From: Treponema sp.
Lineage (GTDB): Bacteria > Spirochaetota > Spirochaetia > Treponematales > Breznakiellaceae
Reading direction: 5' to 3'
NCBI GenBank assembly: GCA_031275515.1
Contig: JAISOQ010000148.1
Location: forward strand, 1-7,160
Length of the DNA: 7,160 nucleotides
A program made the translations under genes and the position numbers. How positions within the stretch are numbered: the first letter of the stretch is position 1; every line of letters starts with the position of its first letter. Shown here one piece after another: positions 1 to 6,180 of the stretch. The notes below the pieces were generated by a model that made no database searches, was not told the origin of the DNA, and saw only the letters and a list, made by a program, of their open reading frames with translations.

Positions 1-1057
1 CCAAAAAAGTCCGAAGGAATTCCGACGGGGTGGTTTCCCGATTGAGTATCTGATAAAGCCCGGTTGAAATCGGCATTTTCAGCCGGTGCTTTTCCGAAAG
101 GGTACGGACGTATTTGGCAGCTGCTACGCCTTCCGGAAGATAGCCGATTTCTCCAATACGGGAAAGAAGATCTTCCAAACCGGCGAAGGGTTCCAGAATG
201 TTCTTCTCGATAATCTCCCGCCCAAAGCGCCGGTTCCGGCCAAAAACGGAACGGCAGGTCACATCCAGGTCTCCGACCCCCGAAATCGAGGTAAAGGTCT
301 CCGGGTGAGTAGCGCCCAGGGCCATACCCAAAGCCTGTATCTCATTGAGACCTGCGGCAAGGAGCAAAGATTCAGTACCATCCCCAAAGATATCCTCCAC
401 CGCGTTGACGCCCCCGCCGGTTTTCAAGGCATCCAGCATACCAAAGGCAATGGCAATGACGTTCTTGGCAGCCGCTGCAACCTGAACGCCCCGGACATCA
501 AAAGACGAAAAAACAAGCAGCCGGTTGCTGCGAAGAAGGTCCCGAAACCGGATAGAATTCTTGGCGTTTTCGCTGGCCGCAATAAGCCCGGTTATCTTGC
601 CCCGGGATACTTCCTCGGCGTGACTCGGCCCGGCGATGTAGACCAAGGACTGGCGGTAAAATCCAGGGAGATAATCCTCCAGGGTTTCCAGGATAAGCCG
701 GGGGCCTCTGGCGCTGGGGAGGAATCCTTTGGTGATTACCGCTATGGCGGTCTCCCCTTCCCGTATTGAAGGGACCGAAAGGATCTGCTTCACCATATCC
801 AAAAGATAAAGGGAAGGCGATGCAAGAATGATGTATTCCCGGTTACCCGCCGCGGCAGTGATGTCAGTACAGGCGGTGATGTTCGCCGGGAGGGACGCCC
901 CCGGAAGATAGCGGGGATTGGCCCGCTCCCGGTTGACAGCATCCGCGACATCCTGCTCACGGCACCAAAGAACCACATCCTTCCCCTTATCCGCAATAAC
1001 CTTGGCAATAGTAGTCCCCCATGCGCCGGCGCCTAAGACTGCGATTTCCGCATTCAT
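1..1057 (-). CDS. gpsA: Glycerol-3-phosphate dehydrogenase [NAD(P)+], 3' end cut by window edge
   Basis: This cytoplasmic enzyme reduces dihydroxyacetone phosphate to sn-glycerol 3-phosphate, the backbone for phospholipid synthesis. The reading frame is open for 352 codons from ATG 1057 to the window edge with no stop, so only the last few residues should be missing. Seen in the sequence: the N-terminal Rossmann motif VLGAGAWGT (residues 7-15), ITKGF (108-112), GPSHAEEV (143-150), the putative catalytic Lys198 in AAAAKNV, and the substrate-binding stretches GVGDLDVTCRS (260-270) and GRNRRFG (273-279). These are hallmarks of the GpsA family. The start is preceded by the purine-rich AAAGGGAAGGG (about 1059-1069), which serves as the ribosome binding site. 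It lies 31 bp downstream of ndk on the same strand, so the two are probably cotranscribed. The usual TRG segment before the C-terminal helix reads AAGLNE (234-239) here; I take this as lineage variation rather than loss of function. Confidence 0.95.
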   Translation of the reverse strand, partial: MNAEIAVLGAGAWGTTIAKVIADKGKDVVLWCREQDVADAVNRERANPRYLPGASLPANITACTDITAAAGNREYIILASPSLYLLDMVKQILSVPSIREGETAIAVITKGFLPSARGPRLILETLEDYLPGFYRQSLVYIAGPSHAEEVSRGKITGLIAASENAKNSIRFRDLLRSNRLLVFSSFDVRGVQVAAAAKNVIAIAFGMLDALKTGGGVNAVEDIFGDGTESLLLAAGLNEIQALGMALGATHPETFTSISGVGDLDVTCRSVFGRNRRFGREIIEKNILEPFAGLEDLLSRIGEIGYLPEGVAAAKYVRTLSEKHRLKMPISTGLYQILNRETTPSEFLRTFL

Positions 1058-1088
1058 ACCCTTCCCTTTCGTAAGATTTTCAAATCCC

Positions 1089-1532
1089 TCAGAACCACCG
1101 GCCATTCCCATCCTCCCATTCGCATATCTCCCCTTCTTTAAAAAACAGGTGGATTTCCCGAGCCGCGCTTTCGGGGGAGTCAGAGGCGTGGATAATGTTA
1201 CACCTCGTGGTCCAGGCAAAATCCCCTCTAATGGTTCCAGGCAGGGATTCGTTGACGTCCGTGGCTCCGGCTAAACGCCTTGTTATGCGGATAATCCCCG
1301 GCCCCTCCAGGATCATGGCGATTACCGGACCAGACAAGGTGTATTCCACCAGTTTTTCATAAAAATTCTTGCCCCTATGCTCGGCGTAATGGGCTTCCGC
1401 CAGGGCTTTATCCATCCTGATCATCTTGAGGGCGACGATCTTTGCCCCTTTCCGCTCCAGGCGGCTCAAAACTTCTCCGGCTATCCGGCGCTGCAGAACG
1501 CCGGGTTTCAGCATAATAAAGGTCCTTTCCAT
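1089..1532 (-). CDS. ndk: Nucleoside diphosphate kinase
   Basis: The enzyme transfers the gamma-phosphate from ATP to other nucleoside diphosphates through a phosphohistidine intermediate, balancing NTP and dNTP pools. At 147 aa it has the normal family length. Visible features are ERTFIMLKPG (2-11, with conserved Lys9), the YAEHRGKNFY segment (49-58), SGPVIAMILEG (67-77), the Kpn-loop region around LPGTIRGDF (97-105), and the active-site stretch NIIHASDS (112-119) with catalytic His115, followed by SPESAAREI. The residue after the histidine is Ala116, where the family usually has Gly. The ATG at 1532 follows a GGAG about 12 nt upstream, a somewhat long spacing. It is the first gene of a likely ndk-gpsA transcript driven by the promoter at 1609-1638. 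Function is secure from the motifs; a direct link between nucleotide supply and lipid synthesis should not be read into the pairing. Confidence 0.95.
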   Translation of the reverse strand: MERTFIMLKPGVLQRRIAGEVLSRLERKGAKIVALKMIRMDKALAEAHYAEHRGKNFYEKLVEYTLSGPVIAMILEGPGIIRITRRLAGATDVNESLPGTIRGDFAWTTRCNIIHASDSPESAAREIHLFFKEGEICEWEDGNGRWF

Positions 1533-1608
1533 ACGTATACTCTACTCCAGGATTAAAAAAGACGCCAGAACCCCCCGATACCACCTTTCAGAGTACAAAA
1601 TAAGAATG

Positions 1609-1638
1609 ATTCTATGAAAATTGGGGATACTTTCTCAA
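1609..1638 (-). promoter_or_regulatory. Predicted sigma70-type promoter for ndk-gpsA
   Basis: On the minus strand a -35 box TTGAGA (1633-1638, 5 of 6 consensus) is followed by 18 bp and a -10 box TAGAAT (1609-1614, 5 of 6). Transcription would begin near 1602, giving a leader of about 70 nt before the ndk ATG at 1532. No other pair of boxes this good was seen upstream of ndk. A perfect TATAAT on the minus strand at 1654-1659 lacks a convincing -35. Confidence 0.6.
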
Positions 1639-1677
1639 AAAATCATTACTGAAATTATAATATATCTCAAAAAACGC

Positions 1678-1706
1678 TTGATTTTTTTTCTCAGACACAT
1701 TATCTT
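1678..1706 (+). promoter_or_regulatory. Candidate sigma70-type promoter for the leader or small RNA
   Basis: TTGATT (1678-1683) and TATCTT (1701-1706) are separated by exactly 17 bp, each matching 4 of 6 consensus bases. The predicted start is near 1713. The local AT-richness makes chance matches likely, so support comes mainly from the position: it lies about 110 nt upstream of a strong terminator on the same strand. Confidence 0.4.
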
Positions 1707-1712
1707 TTAATT

Positions 1713-1859
1713 TGTTACTGGTGATACGGTGTTCGGAGAAGCCTTTCAATACGTTGATTTAACCATCCGAATTTTGTGAATGCACCTAGTTATTACATCA
1801 ACCGTATTCTCAGTTTGCCTTCCGGGTTTCCTCACCTCCTTTTCCCGGGAGGCTTTTTT
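1713..1859 (+). ncRNA. Candidate structured leader or small RNA ending in an intrinsic terminator
   Basis: Between the predicted start near 1713 and the T-tract at 1854-1859 lies about 147 nt that can form competing stems. Fold A pairs ACTGGTG (1717-1723) with 1783-1790 (one bulge) and TTCGGA (1732-1737) with TCCGAA (1766-1771). Fold B pairs 1748-1758 with 1797-1808 (11 bp, one bulged C), which overlaps fold A. A third option pairs GATACGGT (1723-1730) with 1801-1808. The 3' hairpin and T-tract complete a transcription unit. I do not recognise a known riboswitch or small-RNA family. It could be an attenuator leader for the metallopeptidase at 1879, a free-standing small RNA, or chance structure. 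Expression and function are inferred. Confidence 0.35.
1817..1859 (+). terminator. Intrinsic terminator (10-bp stem and T-tract)
   Basis: GCCTTCCGGG (1817-1826) pairs with CCCGGGAGGC (1844-1853) over 10 bp, including one G-T wobble, closing a 17-nt loop. Six T residues follow at 1854-1859. The orientation is plus, because the opposite strand lacks a T-tract after the stem. It ends 19 bp before the metallopeptidase start, so it would stop any transcript entering from upstream. The loop contains TCACCTCCTTT (1832-1842), the same string as the 16S rRNA 3' tail. Confidence 0.7.
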
Positions 1860-1868
1860 ATTTATACT
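1840..1868 (+). promoter_or_regulatory. Weak candidate promoter next to the metallopeptidase start
   Basis: TATACT (1863-1868, 5 of 6 match to the -10 consensus) lies just after the terminator T-tract, with a poor -35 TTTTCC (1840-1845) at 17 bp. Transcription would start near 1875, leaving almost no leader before ATG 1879. This fits the absence of any ribosome binding site there. Confidence 0.3.
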
Positions 1869-1878
1869 TTCATGTAAC

Positions 1879-2571
1879 ATGATGGAAATCCTGCAAGTCG
1901 GTAATCAACAGATAGAAGTAGCCTACAAGCCTATTAAAAACCTCAGGCTTACGGTATATCCGCCTGATGGCCGGGTAAAGATTGCCGCGCCTCAGAGCAT
2001 GACGGTGGATTTCATACGAAATTTCGCCGTTTCAAGGCTGACATGGATAGAAAAGCAGCAAAGCCGGTATCGTCTCCGGGCCGCCGTCCGGGAAAAAACT
2101 GGCCTTGAGGATCCCCAATTCATCTGGGGGGTCCCCTATCGGCTTAGGATAGTCGAAAAGCGGGGAAACCCCAAAATGACGGTGGAAAACGGAGAGCTGA
2201 CCCTCCAAGTGCGTCCGGGCGCCAATCTGGAGAAACAACAGGCGTTGTTAGATGCTTGGCGGCTCACGGCTGTAAAGGAAACGGCGCCTCAATTAATCGA
2301 GAAATGGGAAAGGATCATCGGAGTAAAGGCCGCCGCTCTCTATGTTAGAAAAATGAAAACCCGCTGGGGAAGCTGCAACTGCACCCGCCGGACCATCAGG
2401 CTCAATTCGGAGCTGGTAAAATGGAGCCCCGAATGTTTGGAATACGTCATTGTTCACGAACTCATACACCTTATAGAGCCAACTCATAACCGCAATTTCT
2501 ATCGCCTTTTAACCCAGTATATGCCGGCCTGGAAGGTCCTGCGTAAACGGTTAAGGCTGTCCCAAAACTAA
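1879..2571 (+). CDS. YgjP-like (DUF45, M48-type) zinc metallopeptidase
   Basis: This is a predicted cytoplasmic zinc metalloprotein of the YgjP/DUF45 family, whose substrates are poorly known. With a start at 1879 it is 230 aa, a usual family length. Features are an N-terminal beta-rich segment (about 1-85), the family motif RWGSC (162-166) before the active site, HELIH (193-197) giving two zinc-ligand histidines and the catalytic Glu194, and a third histidine at 203 in the following THNRNF. No signal peptide or membrane segment is seen. The frame is open back to ATG 1780, but those 33 codons cross the terminator hairpin and lack family character, so I place the start at 1879 (or 1882, an adjacent ATG). 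Neither has a Shine-Dalgarno sequence; a near-leaderless message from TATACT 1863-1868 is possible. The last codons (RLSQN) are encoded by one arm of the inverted repeat at 2554-2609, so the natural C-terminus may have been altered. Confidence 0.88.
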   Translation: MMEILQVGNQQIEVAYKPIKNLRLTVYPPDGRVKIAAPQSMTVDFIRNFAVSRLTWIEKQQSRYRLRAAVREKTGLEDPQFIWGVPYRLRIVEKRGNPKMTVENGELTLQVRPGANLEKQQALLDAWRLTAVKETAPQLIEKWERIIGVKAAALYVRKMKTRWGSCNCTRRTIRLNSELVKWSPECLEYVIVHELIHLIEPTHNRNFYRLLTQYMPAWKVLRKRLRLSQN

Positions 2572-2609
2572 TTGACGGTGCGCTAACGCCCACGGTTTTG
2601 GGACAGCCT
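2554..2609. repeat. Perfect 15-bp inverted repeat spanning a stop codon
   Basis: The left arm AGGCTGTCCCAAAAC (2554-2568) and right arm GTTTTGGGACAGCCT (2595-2609) are perfect reverse complements around a 26-nt spacer that contains the metallopeptidase TAA. It lies between convergent genes and could fold in RNA from either strand, so it may act as a bidirectional terminator or 3' stabilising hairpin, although no run of T follows either arm. The GGCTGTCCCAAAA ends also resemble terminal repeats of some insertion sequences, so a tiny non-coding element or excision scar is an alternative. Confidence 0.75.
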
Positions 2610-2629
2610 CGGATGAATACGGCTGACTC

Positions 2630-3439
2630 CTAATTTCTAAAATGCAGGTACGAAAATACTTCCGGAATGTGGGAATCGTAAACGCCGTGTTCATTGAGAG
2701 CCCAGCCTATGCTTTCAGGGACTGTCTTATTGTGATAGCGCAGAGCCTCAAAACGGAAAAAAGCCGCCCGGATGACATCTCCTTCTTTTGGGGGGAAGGT
2801 TTGACTTGGGAGCAGCTTCCTAAAACCCTCCCAGGGAAGGGCAATTTCCACAGTCCAGCCCCGATCTACCGTGGAAGGGTCATTAATAGCCCCATTCACT
2901 TTAACAGCCGTCCGCAGACCGGGAAAATCGAAATCCATGAAGGCCCACCGTTTACCCCGAGGATGTTTACCGTAGCGGGATGGGTCTTGAAAGCCACCAA
3001 GGACATCCACATTCCGGGTGTAAAGATCGAATCCCAGGGCGTCAAAACGGCTGCCTTTTTTCAGGGCGTCCTGATATACAAAAAAAACTTCGTACACCGT
3101 GTTAAAGGCATTGATTTCCAGCTCGTAGTAACAATCTTCCCCGCCTATAAAAAGCTCCACATCATTGTCATACCAGATGAAGGAATCCCGCTCGGTCAGC
3201 GACGCCCGCAAGACCGGCTCCTCAAGCTGAAAGGCAACGTACAGGTTACAATCATCCCACAGGCTGGCTGTACGAGTGTCGAAAAAAGCCGGCTCGCCGC
3301 TCACCATGTCCACAAAGCGCCGGGACCAGAGAGCGGCCTTCCATACGGGCTTATCCAGGTTCCCATCTATAGAAAAAGGTTCCAAAACCCGATGGCTGGT
3401 ATGGTGCGCAATACGGCTTTCATCATCGAAATTGAACAT
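2630..3439 (-). CDS. Carbohydrate-binding family 9-like protein, cytoplasmic
   Basis: This is a 269-aa protein with one CBM9-like beta-sandwich domain filling almost the whole length. Family signatures are IDGNLDKPVW (24-33), LWDDCNLYVAF (60-70), DNDVELFI (91-98), YYELEINAFNT (104-114) and DRGWTVEIALPW (192-203). In xylanases such domains bind sugars, but stand-alone versions like this have no established role. No signal peptide, lipobox or catalytic domain is visible, so it appears cytoplasmic. The frame is open to an ATG at 3454, but AGGGAG (3446-3451) sits 6 nt before ATG 3439, making 3439 the better start. It is the third gene after gyrB and rlmE, with a gap of 75 bp to rlmE, and may be the end of that operon. 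The family call is good; the function is unknown. Confidence 0.85.
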   Translation of the reverse strand: MFNFDDESRIAHHTSHRVLEPFSIDGNLDKPVWKAALWSRRFVDMVSGEPAFFDTRTASLWDDCNLYVAFQLEEPVLRASLTERDSFIWYDNDVELFIGGEDCYYELEINAFNTVYEVFFVYQDALKKGSRFDALGFDLYTRNVDVLGGFQDPSRYGKHPRGKRWAFMDFDFPGLRTAVKVNGAINDPSTVDRGWTVEIALPWEGFRKLLPSQTFPPKEGDVIRAAFFRFEALRYHNKTVPESIGWALNEHGVYDSHIPEVFSYLHFRN

Positions 3440-3514
3440 AGACATCTCCCTCATTTTCTTTACTTTGATACATATTAAATCCTAATACATTCCAGCATTT
3501 ATCCAAGGGAATCC

Positions 3515-4144
3515 TCACTTCTTATCCAGCCCTATGTAATAGGTCTCGAAAGATTCCCGGCGGCAAGCCTGAGGCTTAAAGCTCTTGCCGACCCTGAAAA
3601 GCTCCCGTATCCTTTTCAGGAGGGAAACCGTATCTCCCCCCTGAAACACTTTGACCGCCAAGTGTCCGCCTTGCGCCAGAGCTGATTCGGCGTATTCCAG
3701 TACGGTCTCCGCCAATCCCAGGGAACGAAGCGTGTCCACCTGCCGGCTGCCGGTAGTGGCCGGGGCAAGATCGCTCAAAAGGAGGCGGTACGGTCCCCGG
3801 CTCAAAAGGATGTTCCGGGTATCCTCCTCGGTAATGTCGCCCTGAATAAAAAAAAAGTTGTCCCGGTCAAAAAGCCCCTTATCGTACCGGCGGGAAAGGG
3901 AGGAAATATCTACCGCAGCAAGGAAAACCCGGTCTCCCAAGGTTCGCAATGTGTAAAGGCTCCAGCTCCCCGGAGCCGCCCCCAGGTCCAAAACCCTAAA
4001 CGGAAAAGAAGAACCGCTGGAACTGCCCCCCGAAAAGAGGCCGAATTTCTCATCGAGTTCCCGAAGCTTATAGACGGAACGGGCAGGATACCCTTCTTTC
4101 TGGGACTTGAGGGCCCAAAAATCCGGTTTTCCGTAATTTGCCAC
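3515..4144 (-). CDS. rlmE: RlmE/FtsJ-type 23S rRNA 2'-O-methyltransferase
   Basis: This SAM-dependent methyltransferase, by homology, methylates the 2'-OH of the uridine equivalent to U2552 in the 23S rRNA A-loop, a late step in large-subunit assembly. The 209-aa length matches the family. It shows SVYKLREL (23-30) with Lys26, the SAM-binding DLGAAPGSWS (53-62), LLSDLAP (122-128) with Asp125, AVKVFQGG (163-170) with Lys165, and ESFETYY (197-203) with Glu200; Lys26-Asp125-Lys165-Glu200 corresponds to the family's K-D-K-E catalytic tetrad. The start is GTG at 4144, supported by AAGGAGG (4152-4158) 7 nt upstream. A Gly/Ser-rich insert (GGSSSGSS, 39-46) lies between the first helix and the SAM motif. 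It is 70 bp downstream of gyrB on the same strand. Confidence 0.93.
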   Translation of the reverse strand: MANYGKPDFWALKSQKEGYPARSVYKLRELDEKFGLFSGGSSSGSSFPFRVLDLGAAPGSWSLYTLRTLGDRVFLAAVDISSLSRRYDKGLFDRDNFFFIQGDITEEDTRNILLSRGPYRLLLSDLAPATTGSRQVDTLRSLGLAETVLEYAESALAQGGHLAVKVFQGGDTVSLLKRIRELFRVGKSFKPQACRRESFETYYIGLDKK

Positions 4145-4151
4145 GGAACAG

Positions 4152-4158
4152 CCTCCTT
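4152..4158 (-). promoter_or_regulatory. Ribosome binding site fixing the rlmE GTG start
   Basis: AAGGAGG on the minus strand lies 7 nt before GTG 4144. No competing in-frame ATG has a comparable site, so the GTG start is well supported. Confidence 0.8.
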
Positions 4159-4214
4159 AACAGTATGCAGTATGAAACAGCGGATTCCCGGCTAATCTGC
4201 TTTTACCGGATTGC

Positions 4215-6152
4215 CTATACATCCAGATTACTTACCAGCAGCGCATTCTCCTCAATGAACTCCCGGCGGGGCGCTACAAGTTCACCCATAAGGGTAGAAA
4301 ATATCCGCTCCGCCTCTACAGCATCATCCAGGTGTATCTGTACGATGTTCCGCTGAGAAGGGTCCATCGTGGTGTACCAAAGCTGGTCGGGGTTCATCTC
4401 GCCCAATCCCTTGTAACGCTGAAGGGCGATTTTTTCCGGGTCCCTGCCGGATGAGGCAAGAATACGATCCTTCTCGGCGTCGTCATAGGCGTAAAAGGTC
4501 TTCTTCTCGTAACTGATCTTGTAGAGGGGAGGCATGGCCAAATAAACGTGGCCATGTTCAATGAGCGCGGTCATATACCGGTAAAAAAAAGTAAGCAGCA
4601 GGGTCCTGATATGGGAACCGTCAACATCGGCATCGGCCATGATGATAATTTTGTGGTAACGTATCTTTGCAACATTGAATTCGCTGCCGCAGCCGCCGCC
4701 TATGCTGGCAATGATAGGCTGGAGCTTCTCGTTAGTAACCACCTTCTCTATGCGCTGTTTTTCCACATTCATCATCTTGCCCCAAAGGGACAGAATGGCC
4801 TGGTACTGACGGTTCCGGCCCATTTTAGCGGAACCGCCTGCGGAATCCCCCTCCACGATGAAAAGCTCCGTACGGGCGGGATCTTTCTCGGAACAGTCCG
4901 CCAGCTTGCCGGGAAGACCCGCCGAATCCATAGCGTTTTTCCGGCGGGTAGCGTCCCGGGCCTGCCGGGCGGCAATACGAGCTTTAGCGGCAAGGACGCT
5001 CTTTTCCAGGATGTTAGTAATCACATCAGGATGGGCGTCCAAAAAAAGCTCCAACTGCTCATTTACCAGGGATTCCACGATACCTTTGACTTCGGAGTTT
5101 CCCAATTTGCCTTTGGTCTGACCTTCAAACTGGGGATTTGGAACCTTAACCGAAAGGACCGCCGTAAGACCCTCGCGGACATCATCACCGGAGAGGCTTT
5201 CGTCCAGTTTTTTAGAGTGCTTGGACTTTTTAAGGTATTCGTTCAGGGTCCGGGTCAGGGCGGATTTAAAGCCAACCAGATGAGTGCCGCCTTCACGGGT
5301 ATTGATGTCGTTCACAAAAGAAAACATTATCTCGTTAAAGCCGTCGTTATACTGGATGGCACATTCCACCTCTATATCGTCCCGGGAACCCTCAATAAAG
5401 ATAGGCTCCTTGTAGAGAACGGTCTTGTTTTCGTTAAGATACTCCACAAAGCTCTTAACCCCTCCGTCGAACTTAAAGTCATGGACCTTGGGATTTAAAA
5501 GCCGCTCATCCCGGATAGTAATTTTAAGGCCCTTATTGAGAAAGGCCAGTTCCCTAAGGCGGTTAGAAAGGGTGTCAAAATTGTAAGTAGTAAGCTCAAA
5601 AACTGAAGCATCCGCCTTAAAACGGACTATAGTACCCCGGCGGGAACGAAAATCCCTGGCCCAGGCGGGGATTTCCTCATCCATAATCTCCCGCGCAGGA
5701 CTTTCCGGCGTACCTATGTGATAACGCTGGGTATATACTTTGCCATTGAGCAGAACAAAGACTTCGCACCAGTCGGACAGAGCGTTCACCACAGATACCC
5801 CAACGCCGTGAAGACCGCCGGAGACTTTGTAGGAATTTTTATCGAATTTACCGCCTGCGTGGAGGCGGGTCATGACCAGTTCCAGGGCGCTTACCCCTTC
5901 GCCGGGGTGCATATCCACCGGGATACCCCGTCCGTTGTCCTCCACCCGGATAACGTCGTTGCCTTCAAGTACCACCAGAATGGTATCACAGTGACCCTGC
6001 ATGGCTTCGTCAACGGAATTGTCTACAACTTCATACACTAGATGATGCAATCCATCAATGCCAGTAGTCCCTATATACATTCCAGGCCGCTTACGCACCG
6101 CCTCAAGGCCTTTCAGCACCTGGATATTCTGGGCAGAATAATTTGAATTCAT
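4215..6152 (-). CDS. gyrB: DNA gyrase subunit B
   Basis: GyrB is the ATPase subunit of DNA gyrase, which introduces negative supercoils. The 645-aa protein is complete and has the compact form without the long insert of E. coli GyrB. Seen in order: the GHKL ATPase fold with EVVDNSVDEA (41-50, Glu41 as general base), EDNGRGIP (71-78), HAGGKFDKNSYKVSGG (98-113), and HGVGVSVVNA (115-124); the transducer loop QTK (345-347, Lys347 contacting ATP phosphate); the TOPRIM motifs EGDSAGG (434-440) and DADVDGSH (507-514) with Asp507, Asp509 and Asp511; and the C-terminal KGLGEMNPDQLW (581-592) typical of GyrB. The latter stretch and the lack of ParE-like features favour gyrB over parE. The residue aligned to E. 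coli Arg136 is Leu135. The ATG at 6152 is preceded by a modest AAGATAAGG. It heads a likely gyrB-rlmE-CBM9 operon, and a degraded mobile element begins about 50 bp upstream. Confidence 0.97.
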   Translation of the reverse strand: MNSNYSAQNIQVLKGLEAVRKRPGMYIGTTGIDGLHHLVYEVVDNSVDEAMQGHCDTILVVLEGNDVIRVEDNGRGIPVDMHPGEGVSALELVMTRLHAGGKFDKNSYKVSGGLHGVGVSVVNALSDWCEVFVLLNGKVYTQRYHIGTPESPAREIMDEEIPAWARDFRSRRGTIVRFKADASVFELTTYNFDTLSNRLRELAFLNKGLKITIRDERLLNPKVHDFKFDGGVKSFVEYLNENKTVLYKEPIFIEGSRDDIEVECAIQYNDGFNEIMFSFVNDINTREGGTHLVGFKSALTRTLNEYLKKSKHSKKLDESLSGDDVREGLTAVLSVKVPNPQFEGQTKGKLGNSEVKGIVESLVNEQLELFLDAHPDVITNILEKSVLAAKARIAARQARDATRRKNAMDSAGLPGKLADCSEKDPARTELFIVEGDSAGGSAKMGRNRQYQAILSLWGKMMNVEKQRIEKVVTNEKLQPIIASIGGGCGSEFNVAKIRYHKIIIMADADVDGSHIRTLLLTFFYRYMTALIEHGHVYLAMPPLYKISYEKKTFYAYDDAEKDRILASSGRDPEKIALQRYKGLGEMNPDQLWYTTMDPSQRNIVQIHLDDAVEAERIFSTLMGELVAPRREFIEENALLVSNLDV

Positions 6153-6180
6153 ACCTTATCTTATTCATCTTGAAGAAAAA

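Larger units (their letters stand above)
1533..1878. other. Divergent intergenic region between ndk and the metallopeptidase
   Basis: This gap of about 346 bp has no convincing coding sequence. Its ndk-proximal part holds the ndk leader and promoter. The middle (about 1630-1715) is strongly AT-rich, with a repeated TCTCAAAAAA (1633-1642 and 1665-1674). The right half contains a candidate plus-strand promoter, a structured segment and an intrinsic terminator, each listed separately. The frame that runs open from ATG 1780 into the metallopeptidase crosses the terminator hairpin and does not look like protein of that family. Confidence 0.7.

Noticed and set aside
86..769. Long plus-strand open frame (227 codons) at the window start
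   Set aside because: It lies wholly antisense to gpsA, whose motifs are unmistakable; the plus-strand translation has no recognisable family features.
1731..1760. Resemblance of GGAGAAGCCTTTCAA to a stretch of E. coli 6S RNA
   Set aside because: The match is about ten bases, and the expected 6S closing stem and central bubble were not found; kept only as an unnamed RNA candidate.
1780..1878. N-terminal 33-codon extension of the metallopeptidase from ATG 1780
   Set aside because: It would be translated through the terminator hairpin, has no SD and does not resemble the start of YgjP-like proteins.
2642..3478. Plus-strand open frame of 278 codons
   Set aside because: It overlaps the CBM9-like gene on the opposite strand almost completely; the minus-strand protein has family motifs and an SD, the plus-strand one has neither.
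4161..4174. Tandem CAGTATG duplication between gyrB and rlmE
   Set aside because: Two 7-bp copies in a short spacer are easily explained by chance or slippage; no regulatory logic is visible.
4548..5498. Plus-strand open frame of 316 codons
   Set aside because: It is antisense to gyrB, which carries all GyrB motifs through this stretch; the antisense translation is a codon-bias shadow.
4215..6152. Topoisomerase IV subunit ParE instead of GyrB
   Set aside because: The C-terminal KGLGEMNPDQLW stretch and overall motif style fit GyrB, although by eye alone the two paralogues are close.
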